A stretch of 5,090 nucleotides of DNA from contig JAEUQS010000707.1 of assembly GCA_016789625.1 (NCBI GenBank), positions 1 through 5,090 of the forward strand. Direction: 5' to 3'. Shown piece after piece: positions 1-5,090 of this stretch. Numbering within the stretch: the stretch's first letter is position 1; the number at the start of each line of letters is the position of its first letter. The notes under the pieces are model-generated. The model was given only the letters and a program-made list of their open reading frames with translations. It did no database searches and had not been told where the DNA came from. This DNA is from Acidobacteriota bacterium (GTDB lineage: Bacteria > Acidobacteriota > Thermoanaerobaculia > UBA5066). A program made the translations under genes and the position numbers.

Positions 1-26
1 TGCACCGCGAGCGTCTCGAATCGCAT
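1..26 (-). CDS. N-terminal fragment, probable PLP-dependent Cys/Met metabolism enzyme (partial)
   Basis: Reading leftwards from base 26, an ATG opens the codons for MRFETLAV and a ninth codon beginning CA (His or Gln), after which the window ends. An AGGA ribosome-binding element lies at 36-33 on the minus strand, six bases before the ATG. The peptide resembles the N-terminus of the cystathionine gamma-synthase / O-acetylhomoserine sulfhydrylase family, whose members often begin with a sequence close to M-x-F-x-T-L-A-(I/V)-H-A-G; the ninth codon is compatible with that His. An in-frame ATG nine codons upstream (53-51) is possible but gives an N-terminus unlike the family. The gene would be divergent from the exported protein, 50 bp away. 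Only about eight residues are visible, so the function is a guess from the N-terminal signature; the well-placed start and ribosome-binding site make a gene start here more likely than its exact identity. Confidence 0.42.
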
Positions 27-76
27 GCCGCATCCTAACGGCGAGGCCCGCATCCCGGTGCTACCCTCCGGCTCGG

Positions 77-793
77 ATGTTCGCTCTCTTCACCGCGCTC
101 GCCCTGGCGGTCGCCCCGACGCCCCCGCCGACTCCCCAGCCCGATCCCGCCGGGATGGGGGCGGCGCTCCGCAAGGAGCGCGAAGCGCTCTCGGCCTTCC
201 AGTGGCGGCTCGCCACGAAGCTCACGGTGAACGACGCGCTGCGGCTCGAGAAGACGGAGAACGTCCACCTCGCCCCCGGTGGCGCTCTCGAGCGGCGGGT
301 ACTGACGTTCGAAAGAAAGCCGGAACCTCCTCCCCTGCCCGAGGACGACCCGCGAGCGCGCCTCCCGCGCCCCACGCCGAAGCCCGACGACGACGAGCGC
401 TTCGAGAACGCCGCGCAGGCGCTCATGGACCTCTACGCCACGCTCCCCGCCGAGCGCGTCTCCGAATGGGCCAAGGCCGCGTCCCTGAAGCCCCCCGATC
501 CGGACCGCCCCGGGCTGCTCCGGGTGATGGGCCGCGGGCTCGGCCGCCCCCAGGACGACGTGACGCTCTTTCTCGACCAGGCGACCGGTCTCCCGAAGGA
601 GATCGAGATCAAGACGACGGTGGACGCCCGGATCCGCGAGATCGCGTTTCTGCGCATCAGCCTCGAGGCCGTGTCCGAGGTGAAGCGCGATCCGCCGCTC
701 ATCGTGCCGCGCCACATCTTCCTCAACATGACCAAGGGGTCCCACCGAGTGAAGCTCGAGATGGAAACGAGCGACTACCGCCCCTGGCCTTGA
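77..793 (+). CDS. Exported hypothetical protein
   Basis: This 238-residue protein begins with a short hydrophobic segment (residues 1-13, ending in AVA), followed by a Pro-rich stretch (14-24), as in a secreted or periplasmic protein. The segment is short for a Sec signal and has no basic residue before its core. The reading frame stays open to the left window edge, but no in-frame ATG, GTG or TTG precedes base 77, so this start is the only reasonable one; no clear Shine-Dalgarno is seen. A likely helical region (30-50, with ALSAFQWRLATKLTVN) is followed by a short strand-like part, a second Pro/Asp-rich linker (82-106), a helix (109-137) and a strand-rich C-terminal half (160-235) containing DVTLFLDQATGLPKEIEIK. 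The order resembles an uncharacterised exported family I associate with Acidobacteriota, in which an N-terminal 'YxW' helix precedes a LolA-like half-barrel; this is recalled similarity, not a search. No catalytic motif is visible. It converges on the MFS gene across a hairpin. Confidence 0.75.
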   Translation: MFALFTALALAVAPTPPPTPQPDPAGMGAALRKEREALSAFQWRLATKLTVNDALRLEKTENVHLAPGGALERRVLTFERKPEPPPLPEDDPRARLPRPTPKPDDDERFENAAQALMDLYATLPAERVSEWAKAASLKPPDPDRPGLLRVMGRGLGRPQDDVTLFLDQATGLPKEIEIKTTVDARIREIAFLRISLEAVSEVKRDPPLIVPRHIFLNMTKGSHRVKLEMETSDYRPWP

Positions 794-805
794 TTGATGA
801 TTGAT
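791..805. repeat. Short tandem TGATTGA repeat with stops in all three forward frames
   Basis: Two head-to-tail copies of TGATTGA plus a trailing T begin at the stop codon of the exported protein gene. TGA triplets at 791, 795, 798 and 802 close all three forward frames. It could act as a translation barrier before the terminator hairpin, or may simply be a chance low-complexity stretch. Confidence 0.4.
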
Positions 806-830
806 CCTGGGGGTTTCTCGATCCCCCAGG
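806..830. terminator. Candidate bidirectional intrinsic terminator hairpin
   Basis: CCTGGGGG (806-813) and CCCCCAGG (823-830) form a perfect 8-bp, GC-rich stem around a 9-base loop (TTTCTCGAT). It lies between the convergent ends of the exported protein gene (stop at 791-793) and the MFS gene (stop at 847-849), where a shared terminator is expected. No T-tract follows on either strand, so it is not a textbook intrinsic terminator; T-poor terminators are, however, common in very GC-rich genomes. A C7G6 run (831-843) follows immediately and can form an alternative structure with the G run of the stem. Confidence 0.5.
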
Positions 831-846
831 CCCCCCCGGGGGGAAT

Positions 847-2064
847 CTACAGACTCAGGACGCCACCCTTCCCGCGGCGGGCGAGCACCGTCGTCGTCAC
901 CAGCGTGAGCAGCACGCCGTTCAGCGCGAGCACGAACGGAGCCTGCAGCTGGGTGGTCAGCACCCCCGCCATGAGGTTGCCGAGCGGCATCGCGCCGCGG
1001 AACGCGAGCGTGTAGACGCTGACGACCCGGCCCCGGAGCGAGTCCTCCACGTTCGTCTGCATGAGCGTCATGAGCGAGGCCACGCAGAAGATGAGAGCCA
1101 CCCCGCACAGGAAGAGCAGCACGTATGAGAGGACGAGCACGCGCGACAGCGAGAACGCCGTCGACAGGATGCCGTATACGAACAGCATCGAGACCACCAC
1201 GAGCCCGCGCCGCTCGATCTTCGAGAGGGCGGCGACGACGAGCGCGCCGGCGACCGCCCCGACGCCGAAGACGGCGAGGAACGTGCTGTAGCCCTGCGCT
1301 CCCATGCCGAAGACATCCTTCGCGAAGACCGGCAGAAACGTCACGAGCGGGTATGCGCAGAAGCTGCCCACGAACGCGAGCCCCACGAGGCCGCGGAGGG
1401 GCGGCGACGAGAACACCGCGTCGAGCCCGGCCCGGAGGCTCGTGAGCACCTTCTCTGCGGGCCGCGCCTCGATCGCCCCCATCCGCATCACGATGAGCGC
1501 GGCGATGGGCGCGAGGAACGAGAGGGCGTTCAGCGAGAAGCAGCCCACGGCGCCCAGCCCGGCGAAGGCGAAGCCCGCGAACACGGGGCCCACGACGCGC
1601 GCGAGGTTGAACTGGATGGAGTTGAGCGCCACCGCGTTGGCCATGTCTTCCTTGGGGACCAGCGTCGGCACGAGCGCCTGATATGCCGGCCCGCCGAAGG
1701 CCTGCGCGAGTCCGGTCACGAACGAGAGGCTCAGGATGAGCGCGATCGGCACCTTGCCGAAGAAGAGCCACGAGGCCAGGAGCGTGGCCGCGGACATCTG
1801 CACCACCTGCGACAGGAGGAGGATCCTCCGGCGGTCGATGCGGTCGGCGAGCACGCCCCCCACGAGGGAGAACGCGAGGAACGGAAAGTCCCCGAGAAAC
1901 GCGTCCAGCCCGAGAAGGAACGCCGAGCCCGTCATCGTGAGGATGAGCCAGCTCTGGGCGACCTTCTGCATCCACGTTCCGATGCTGGACGTGAACGCCC
2001 CGAACCACAGGAGGCGGTAGTCGCGGTACGAGAACGCCTTGAACGTGGTGGCGAGGCGGCTCAA
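847..2064 (-). CDS. MFS transporter, MFS_3 / enterobactin-exporter (EntS)-like
   Basis: A 405-residue inner-membrane protein with about twelve hydrophobic helices in two halves of six, separated by a more polar loop near residues 195-222. It is probably a proton-driven exporter of a small molecule. The major facilitator motif A appears as GGVLADRIDRRR (69-80) in the loop after helix 2. The N-terminal SYRDYRLLWFGAFTSSIGTWMQ (12-33), the NSIQFNLARVVGPVFAG segment (148-164) and DSLRGRVVSVYTLAFRGAMPLGN (341-363) are typical of the MFS_3 subfamily, which includes EntS and many drug or siderophore exporters. The length is normal for that group. The start is TTG at 2064; an in-frame TGA lies five codons upstream and the next in-frame ATG is Met32, inside the first conserved segment, so TTG is the best choice. 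No strong Shine-Dalgarno precedes it. The gene is divergent from the sensor kinase, with 42 bp between starts. The substrate cannot be read from the sequence; multidrug or metabolite export are both possible. Confidence 0.9.
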   Translation of the reverse strand: MSRLATTFKAFSYRDYRLLWFGAFTSSIGTWMQKVAQSWLILTMTGSAFLLGLDAFLGDFPFLAFSLVGGVLADRIDRRRILLLSQVVQMSAATLLASWLFFGKVPIALILSLSFVTGLAQAFGGPAYQALVPTLVPKEDMANAVALNSIQFNLARVVGPVFAGFAFAGLGAVGCFSLNALSFLAPIAALIVMRMGAIEARPAEKVLTSLRAGLDAVFSSPPLRGLVGLAFVGSFCAYPLVTFLPVFAKDVFGMGAQGYSTFLAVFGVGAVAGALVVAALSKIERRGLVVVSMLFVYGILSTAFSLSRVLVLSYVLLFLCGVALIFCVASLMTLMQTNVEDSLRGRVVSVYTLAFRGAMPLGNLMAGVLTTQLQAPFVLALNGVLLTLVTTTVLARRGKGGVLSL

Positions 2065-2106
2065 GGCCCGTGAGTATCATCGAAGTCCCGGACAGGAGGG
2101 ACCCAC
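2065..2106. promoter_or_regulatory. Divergent intergenic region between MFS exporter and hybrid kinase
   Basis: Only 42 bp separate the TTG of the exporter from the ATG of the kinase, so core promoters must overlap here or extend into the opposite coding regions. The most AT-rich spot is TATCAT at 2075-2080 on the plus strand; its complement contains GATACT (2078-2073 on the minus strand). Either could serve as a -10 element for its own direction. No convincing -35 hexamer is seen at the right spacing on either strand, so the promoter call is tentative. If GATACT is used, the exporter transcript would begin at or very near its TTG, i.e. almost leaderless. Confidence 0.3.
2094..2099 (+). promoter_or_regulatory. 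Strong Shine-Dalgarno of the hybrid kinase gene
   Basis: AGGAGG lies seven bases before the ATG at 2107. It is the clearest ribosome-binding site in the window and fixes the kinase start. Confidence 0.8.
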
Positions 2107-4293
2107 ATGGCGGAGACTGCGGACGATCGAGCCGTCCGATTCCGGCAAGGTGTCCAGAAGACCCGCTTCATCACGTACGGCCTGTCGCTCGGCATCGGAG
2201 TCTTCTTTCGCGCCCTCGACGTCATCCACGTCACCTCGGGCACGTTCTTCGTGCTCTTCACGTGCGCCTTCATCCACATCGTGGTCTGCCACTGGTGGGC
2301 CACCACCCCCTGGGCGCGGCGCAACACGTTCTTTTTCGACATCCAGTGGACGTTCGTCGACATCTCGCTCATCACCGCGGGCGTGCTCCTCACGGGCGGC
2401 TACGAGAGCCCGTGGTTCATCTGGTACTTCGGGGCGGCGGCCGGCGCGGCGTTCACGACCGGCAGGGCGGGCAGCGCGCTCGCCGCGATCTTCACGACCT
2501 CGGCCTACCTCGGAGCGTTGCTGCTCGCGAACGAGGTCGTCTTCGGCACGCGGGAGTTCTGGGTCGCCGTGGCCCGGATGGCGTTTCTCTTCGGCGCCGC
2601 CGTGATCTTCCTCGTCGGCACCGCCGACTCGAACAAGAAGAGGCGCGAGGTGCGGGCGCTGCAGGAAAGCGAGTCCCGCAAGGTGGAGGAGCTCATGCGG
2701 CTCACGGCCGCGCTGGATCAGAAGTCCCGCGAGCTGGCCGAGGCCAACGCGAAGATCCGCGAGGCCGACCGCATGAAGAGCCAGTTCCTCGCGAACATGA
2801 GCCACGAGCTCCGCACCCCGCTCAACTCCATCATCGGGTTCTCGGACATCCTGAGGACCCGGCTGAAGACCCAGCTCCCCGAGAAGCAGGTGCGGTTCCT
2901 GGACAACATCAACACGTCCGGGCACCACCTCCTCGGCATCATCAACGACATCCTCGACCTCTCGAAGGTGGAGGCCGGCAAGATGGAGCTCGCCATCGAG
3001 CGCATCTCGCTGCCCGAGCTGGCCGAGGGGGTCGCCGAGGTCACGCGGGGCATGGCCTCCAAGGCGTCCATAGCGATCGAGCTCGCGTTCCCCGAAACGC
3101 TTCCCCGCGTTCCCGCCGACCCCGTGAAGCTCAAGCAGGTGCTCTACAACCTGCTCTCGAACGCCGTGAAGTTCTCTCCCGATGGCGCCACGGTCACGCT
3201 CTCCGCCCGCCCCATTCCAGGTGCCGTGGAGATCGCCGTGCGGGATCGCGGCATCGGCATCTCGCCCGGGGACCAGCAGCTCATCTTCGAGCCGTTCCGT
3301 CAGGCCGACGGCTCCTCCACCCGTACGTACTCCGGCACGGGCCTCGGCCTCTCGCTCGTGAAGTCCTTCGTGGAGCTGCACGGCGGCAGCGTGTCGGTCG
3401 AGAGCGCGCCAGGCGACGGCAGCACGTTCCGTTTCACGCTGCCCCTCGTCGCGGCCGAGGATCCTCCAGAGGTCGACCTCGCCACCGGGATCACCGAGGA
3501 GACGGGCCTGTTCCGCATCCTCGTGGTCGAGGACGATCCCTCGGCGTTCCAGCTCGTCGAAACCGCCCTGCGCGACGCCGGCTACATTCCGCTCCGCGCG
3601 CGCAGCGGAGAGGAGGCCCTCGAGCTCGCGAAGACCCTTCGGCCGGCAGCGATCACGCTCGACCTCGTGCTGCCGGGGCTGGATGGCTGGGCCGTGCTCA
3701 AGACGCTGAAGTCCGATCCCGAGACGCGCGACATCCCGGTCGTCATCGTCTCGCGGGTGAAGAGCGAAGACCTGGGTCTCGCCCTCGGAGCCGACGACTA
3801 CCTCCTGAAGCCCGTGGAGAAGGACCGGCTTCTCGCGCGGCTCGCAGCGCTCCTTCAGGACGACGGGCCGCTGCCCCAGCGCGTCCTCCTCATCGACGAC
3901 GATCCGGCTGTTCATGAGCTCGTCGAAGCGGAGCTCACCGCACGGGGCTACAGCGTCGAGAAGGCCACCTCGGGGCAGGAAGGCCTCGAGAAGGCCTTCG
4001 CCTCTCCGCCGGGTGTCATCCTTCTCGACCTCATGATGGACGGCATGGACGGCTTCGAGGTGGCCTCGCGGCTGCGCGAGGATCCGCGGACGGCGGAGAC
4101 CCCCGTCGTGGTGGTCACGGCGAGGGATCTCTCGCGGGAGGACCGCGGCCGCCTCGAAGGAAAGATCACGGCGCTCCTCCAGAAGGGGGATTCCGGACGG
4201 GGCGAACGCATCGCGGCGGCGGTGACCGACGTCGTGAGGCGCCGTCGCAGAGCGAAGCAACGCAGAGACAGAGAGCCCCGGGAGAGCGCATGA
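2107..4293 (+). CDS. Membrane hybrid sensor histidine kinase, 6TM-HisKA-HATPase-REC-REC
   Basis: A 728-residue inner-membrane sensor. Six hydrophobic helices lie at about 20-39, 44-64, 75-96, 102-117, 122-145 and 151-172, with hardly any periplasmic domain, so it probably senses something in or near the membrane. A charged, likely coiled-coil segment (175-222) leads to HisKA with the H-box FLANMSHELRTPLN (phosphorylated His233). HATPase_c follows: N-box KQVLYNLLSNAVKF (343-356), G1 DRGIGIS (380-386), F-box FEPFRQ (394-399) and G2 GTGLGLSL (410-417); all key residues are present, so the kinase should be active. Receiver 1 (about 469-583) has acidic E475/D476, acceptor D519, S549 and K568-P. 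Receiver 2 (about 591-710) has D597/D598, acceptor D641, T671 and K693 followed by Gly rather than Pro. A basic tail (711-724) ends the protein. There is no HPt or output domain. The loop GGYESPW (97-103) resembles the RegB/PrrB quinone motif. C53 and C61, both in helix 2, are the only cysteines. The stop overlaps the next gene by four bases. The ligand is unknown. Confidence 0.93.
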   Translation: MAETADDRAVRFRQGVQKTRFITYGLSLGIGVFFRALDVIHVTSGTFFVLFTCAFIHIVVCHWWATTPWARRNTFFFDIQWTFVDISLITAGVLLTGGYESPWFIWYFGAAAGAAFTTGRAGSALAAIFTTSAYLGALLLANEVVFGTREFWVAVARMAFLFGAAVIFLVGTADSNKKRREVRALQESESRKVEELMRLTAALDQKSRELAEANAKIREADRMKSQFLANMSHELRTPLNSIIGFSDILRTRLKTQLPEKQVRFLDNINTSGHHLLGIINDILDLSKVEAGKMELAIERISLPELAEGVAEVTRGMASKASIAIELAFPETLPRVPADPVKLKQVLYNLLSNAVKFSPDGATVTLSARPIPGAVEIAVRDRGIGISPGDQQLIFEPFRQADGSSTRTYSGTGLGLSLVKSFVELHGGSVSVESAPGDGSTFRFTLPLVAAEDPPEVDLATGITEETGLFRILVVEDDPSAFQLVETALRDAGYIPLRARSGEEALELAKTLRPAAITLDLVLPGLDGWAVLKTLKSDPETRDIPVVIVSRVKSEDLGLALGADDYLLKPVEKDRLLARLAALLQDDGPLPQRVLLIDDDPAVHELVEAELTARGYSVEKATSGQEGLEKAFASPPGVILLDLMMDGMDGFEVASRLREDPRTAETPVVVVTARDLSREDRGRLEGKITALLQKGDSGRGERIAAAVTDVVRRRRRAKQRRDREPRESA
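4280..4284 (+). promoter_or_regulatory. Shine-Dalgarno of the coupled receiver gene, inside the kinase gene
   Basis: GGGAG lies five bases before the ATG at 4290, within the last codons of the kinase gene. Together with the ATGA start/stop overlap it suggests that ribosomes finishing the kinase re-initiate on the receiver. Confidence 0.55.
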
Positions 4294-4667
4294 AGGGTCC
4301 GGTCGTCCTCGTGGTCGAAGACAACGAGCAGAACCTCGAGCTCGTGGAATACCTGCTCGAGGAAGCGGGCTTCCTGGTGCGGGCCGCGCGCGACGCGGCG
4401 GCCGCGCGCACGTCGCTGGCCGAGGTGTGGCCCGCCCTCGTGCTCCTCGACGTGAACCTCCCCGGAGAAGACGGCCTCTCGCTCGCGGCCTGGATCCGCA
4501 GCACGCCGAACGGCCGCGCCCTGCCCGTGGTCGCCCTCACCGCGCTCGCGATGCGCGGCGACCGGGAGCGCATCCTGGAGCACGGGTTCTCTGGCTACAT
4601 CGCCAAGCCGATCGAGCCGGCGCGCTTCGTCGCGCAGGTGAGGAGCTATCTGCCCGGCTCGGAATGA
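4290..4667 (+). CDS. Single-domain response regulator (DivK/CheY-like receiver)
   Basis: A 125-residue cytoplasmic protein consisting of one receiver domain and nothing else. The acidic pocket is E10/D11, the phosphoacceptor is D54 (VLLDVNLPGEDG, 51-62), the switch Thr is T84 in ALTALAMRGDRE, and the conserved Lys is K106 in YIAKPIEP. The ALTALAMRGDRERI...GYIAKPI pattern is typical of DivK-like receivers that travel with hybrid kinases, rather than of chemotaxis CheY. Its ATG overlaps the kinase TGA (ATGA, 4290-4293), so the two are almost certainly co-transcribed and translationally coupled. The simplest reading is that it takes phosphate from His233 of the kinase and passes the signal on by protein contact, since it has no DNA-binding or enzymatic output. 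It could instead be a phosphate sink that tunes the kinase. Length and residues are complete, with no sign of decay. Confidence 0.93.
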   Translation: MKGPVVLVVEDNEQNLELVEYLLEEAGFLVRAARDAAAARTSLAEVWPALVLLDVNLPGEDGLSLAAWIRSTPNGRALPVVALTALAMRGDRERILEHGFSGYIAKPIEPARFVAQVRSYLPGSE

Positions 4668-4683
4668 GCGGCTGCGCCGCCTC
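4665..4683. terminator. Candidate compact hairpin between convergent stop codons
   Basis: GCGGC (4668-4672) and GCCGC (4676-4680) pair around a TGC loop; two more pairs (4666-4667 with 4682-4683) can form past a one-base bulge. The element fills almost the whole 16-bp gap between the receiver stop (4665-4667) and the stop of the leftward gene (4684-4686). No T-tract follows on either strand, so termination is only suggested by position. Confidence 0.3.
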
Positions 4684-5090
4684 TCACTTCAGCACATCGC
4701 GGAGCGCGGGCGAGAGGAGCGGCGGCAGAAGAGCGTCCTTGCCCACCTTGAGCCGCCACGCCGCGAGGCTGCGGCGGGCGCGATCCACGAGCGCCGCGCT
4801 GCGCCGGCCCTCCACGAGGTACTGCGTGCCGAGCGCCGCGCATTCGAGGATGTCGGGCTGGGGGGCTGCCGGATCCACGACGCGGACGAAACCCACCGCG
4901 AGCGCCACCGCGGCGAAATCGTGCTTCTGCAGAGCCCCGAGGCCCGCGAGGAGCCCGTCGCGCCGCAAAGCCGGCACGGCCTCCTTCGTGCGGAAAGCCG
5001 TCTCCTTCGCGAGCGCCGCCGCGAGGGCGGCGGGGGCCGCGGGACGCGAGAGGAGAGCGTCGAGCCCACCCGTGCGGGACGCGAGCACCT
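4684..5090 (-). CDS. Hypothetical alanine-rich helical protein (C-terminal part)
   Basis: A leftward frame is open from the right window edge to a TGA at 4684-4686, giving at least 134 residues. Codons carry G or C in the third position almost throughout, as in the neighbouring genes, so this is very probably the real frame. A GTG at 5088-5086 could be a start, but it may equally be an internal Val codon; no upstream sequence is available to look for a ribosome-binding site, so I treat the gene as truncated at its 5' end. The visible part is rich in Ala and Leu and looks mostly helical (AALAAALAKE, GLGALQKHDF, RRSLAAWRLK), with a Pro-containing turn near VVDPAAPQPDILECAALG and one Cys. There is no obvious membrane segment or catalytic motif. 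I do not recognise the family. It converges on the receiver gene across 16 bp and so is not part of the kinase operon. Confidence 0.65.
   Translation of the reverse strand, partial: VLASRTGGLDALLSRPAAPAALAAALAKETAFRTKEAVPALRRDGLLAGLGALQKHDFAAVALAVGFVRVVDPAAPQPDILECAALGTQYLVEGRRSAALVDRARRSLAAWRLKVGKDALLPPLLSPALRDVLK

Noticed and set aside
25..804. Plus-strand frame starting at base 25, overlapping the exported protein gene
   Set aside because: It encodes an Arg/Pro-rich peptide without a fold. The frame from 77 has a hydrophobic leader and ordered helix and strand segments.
35..2080. Very long minus-strand open frame (681 codons) spanning the exported protein and the MFS gene
   Set aside because: It overlaps two well-supported genes, and its translation is a low-complexity Arg/Gly/Ala/His mixture with no domain. 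Long open shadow frames are expected in such GC-rich DNA.
2078..2080. ATG on the minus strand as an alternative start of the MFS gene
   Set aside because: It is in a different frame from the transporter, and an in-frame TGA lies between it and the TTG, so it cannot be used.
2070..3917. 615-codon plus-strand frame overlapping the kinase
   Set aside because: It is an Arg/His-rich shadow of the kinase in another frame, with no recognisable domain.
2077..4260. Minus-strand open frame of 727 codons opposite the hybrid kinase
   Set aside because: It is a mirror of the kinase codon bias. The translation has no hydrophobic segments or motifs, while the plus strand encodes all kinase and receiver motifs.
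4689..5069. Alternative minus-strand frame (126 codons) at the right end
   Set aside because: It is Arg/Ser-rich and lacks the third-position GC pattern shown by the overlapping frame that ends at 4684.
1..5090. CRISPR arrays, tRNA or rRNA genes, insertion sequences, toxin-antitoxin or defence genes
   Set aside because: No regularly spaced repeats, cloverleaf-like segments, terminal inverted repeats, transposase motifs or nuclease motifs were seen. Nearly all bases are explained by ordinary genes.

Overview
The window is very GC-rich, with G or C at almost every third codon position, densely packed and free of recognisable mobile elements. Codon usage looks uniform across the genes, so it reads as ordinary chromosomal sequence. 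The combination of a DivK-like receiver behind a multi-receiver hybrid kinase, an MFS_3-type exporter, and an exported protein resembling a family I associate with Acidobacteriota suggests a high-GC Acidobacteriota or Myxococcota-like bacterium, possibly a metagenomic assembly. This placement is inference; there is no rRNA or other marker gene here.

Layout. (1) Bases 1-26, minus strand: the first codons of a gene that leaves the window on the left. They read MRFETLAV and resemble the start of PLP-dependent Cys/Met-metabolism enzymes. (2) Bases 77-793, plus: a 238-residue exported protein of unknown function. (3) Bases 794-846: a short convergent gap with a perfect 8-bp GC-rich hairpin and a following C7G6 palindrome, probably a terminator. 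(4) Bases 847-2064, minus: a complete 12-helix major facilitator exporter of the EntS/MFS_3 type, starting at TTG. (5) Bases 2065-2106: a 42-bp divergent intergenic region. (6) Bases 2107-4293, plus: a 728-residue membrane hybrid histidine kinase (six helices, coiled coil, HisKA, HATPase_c, two receivers). (7) Bases 4290-4667, plus: a stand-alone 125-residue receiver protein, overlapping the kinase stop by four bases (ATGA). (8) Bases 4684-5090, minus: the C-terminal part of an alanine-rich helical protein of unknown function that leaves the window on the right.

How the genes work together. The kinase and the small receiver form a two-gene, translationally coupled operon carrying one phosphorylatable His and three receiver Asp sites. 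There is no HPt domain and no DNA-binding or enzymatic output, so the downstream target must be encoded elsewhere. The kinase membrane domain is the most interesting part. It has a GGYESPW loop between helices 3 and 4 that resembles the quinone-linked GGxxNPF motif of RegB/PrrB redox sensors. The only two cysteines of the protein lie in helix 2, on one face together with a histidine. A membrane redox, quinone or metal-sensing role is a testable hypothesis. The divergent exporter shares the 42-bp intergenic region and could be co-regulated, but nothing in the sequence proves that. I see no clearly unprecedented system in this window.
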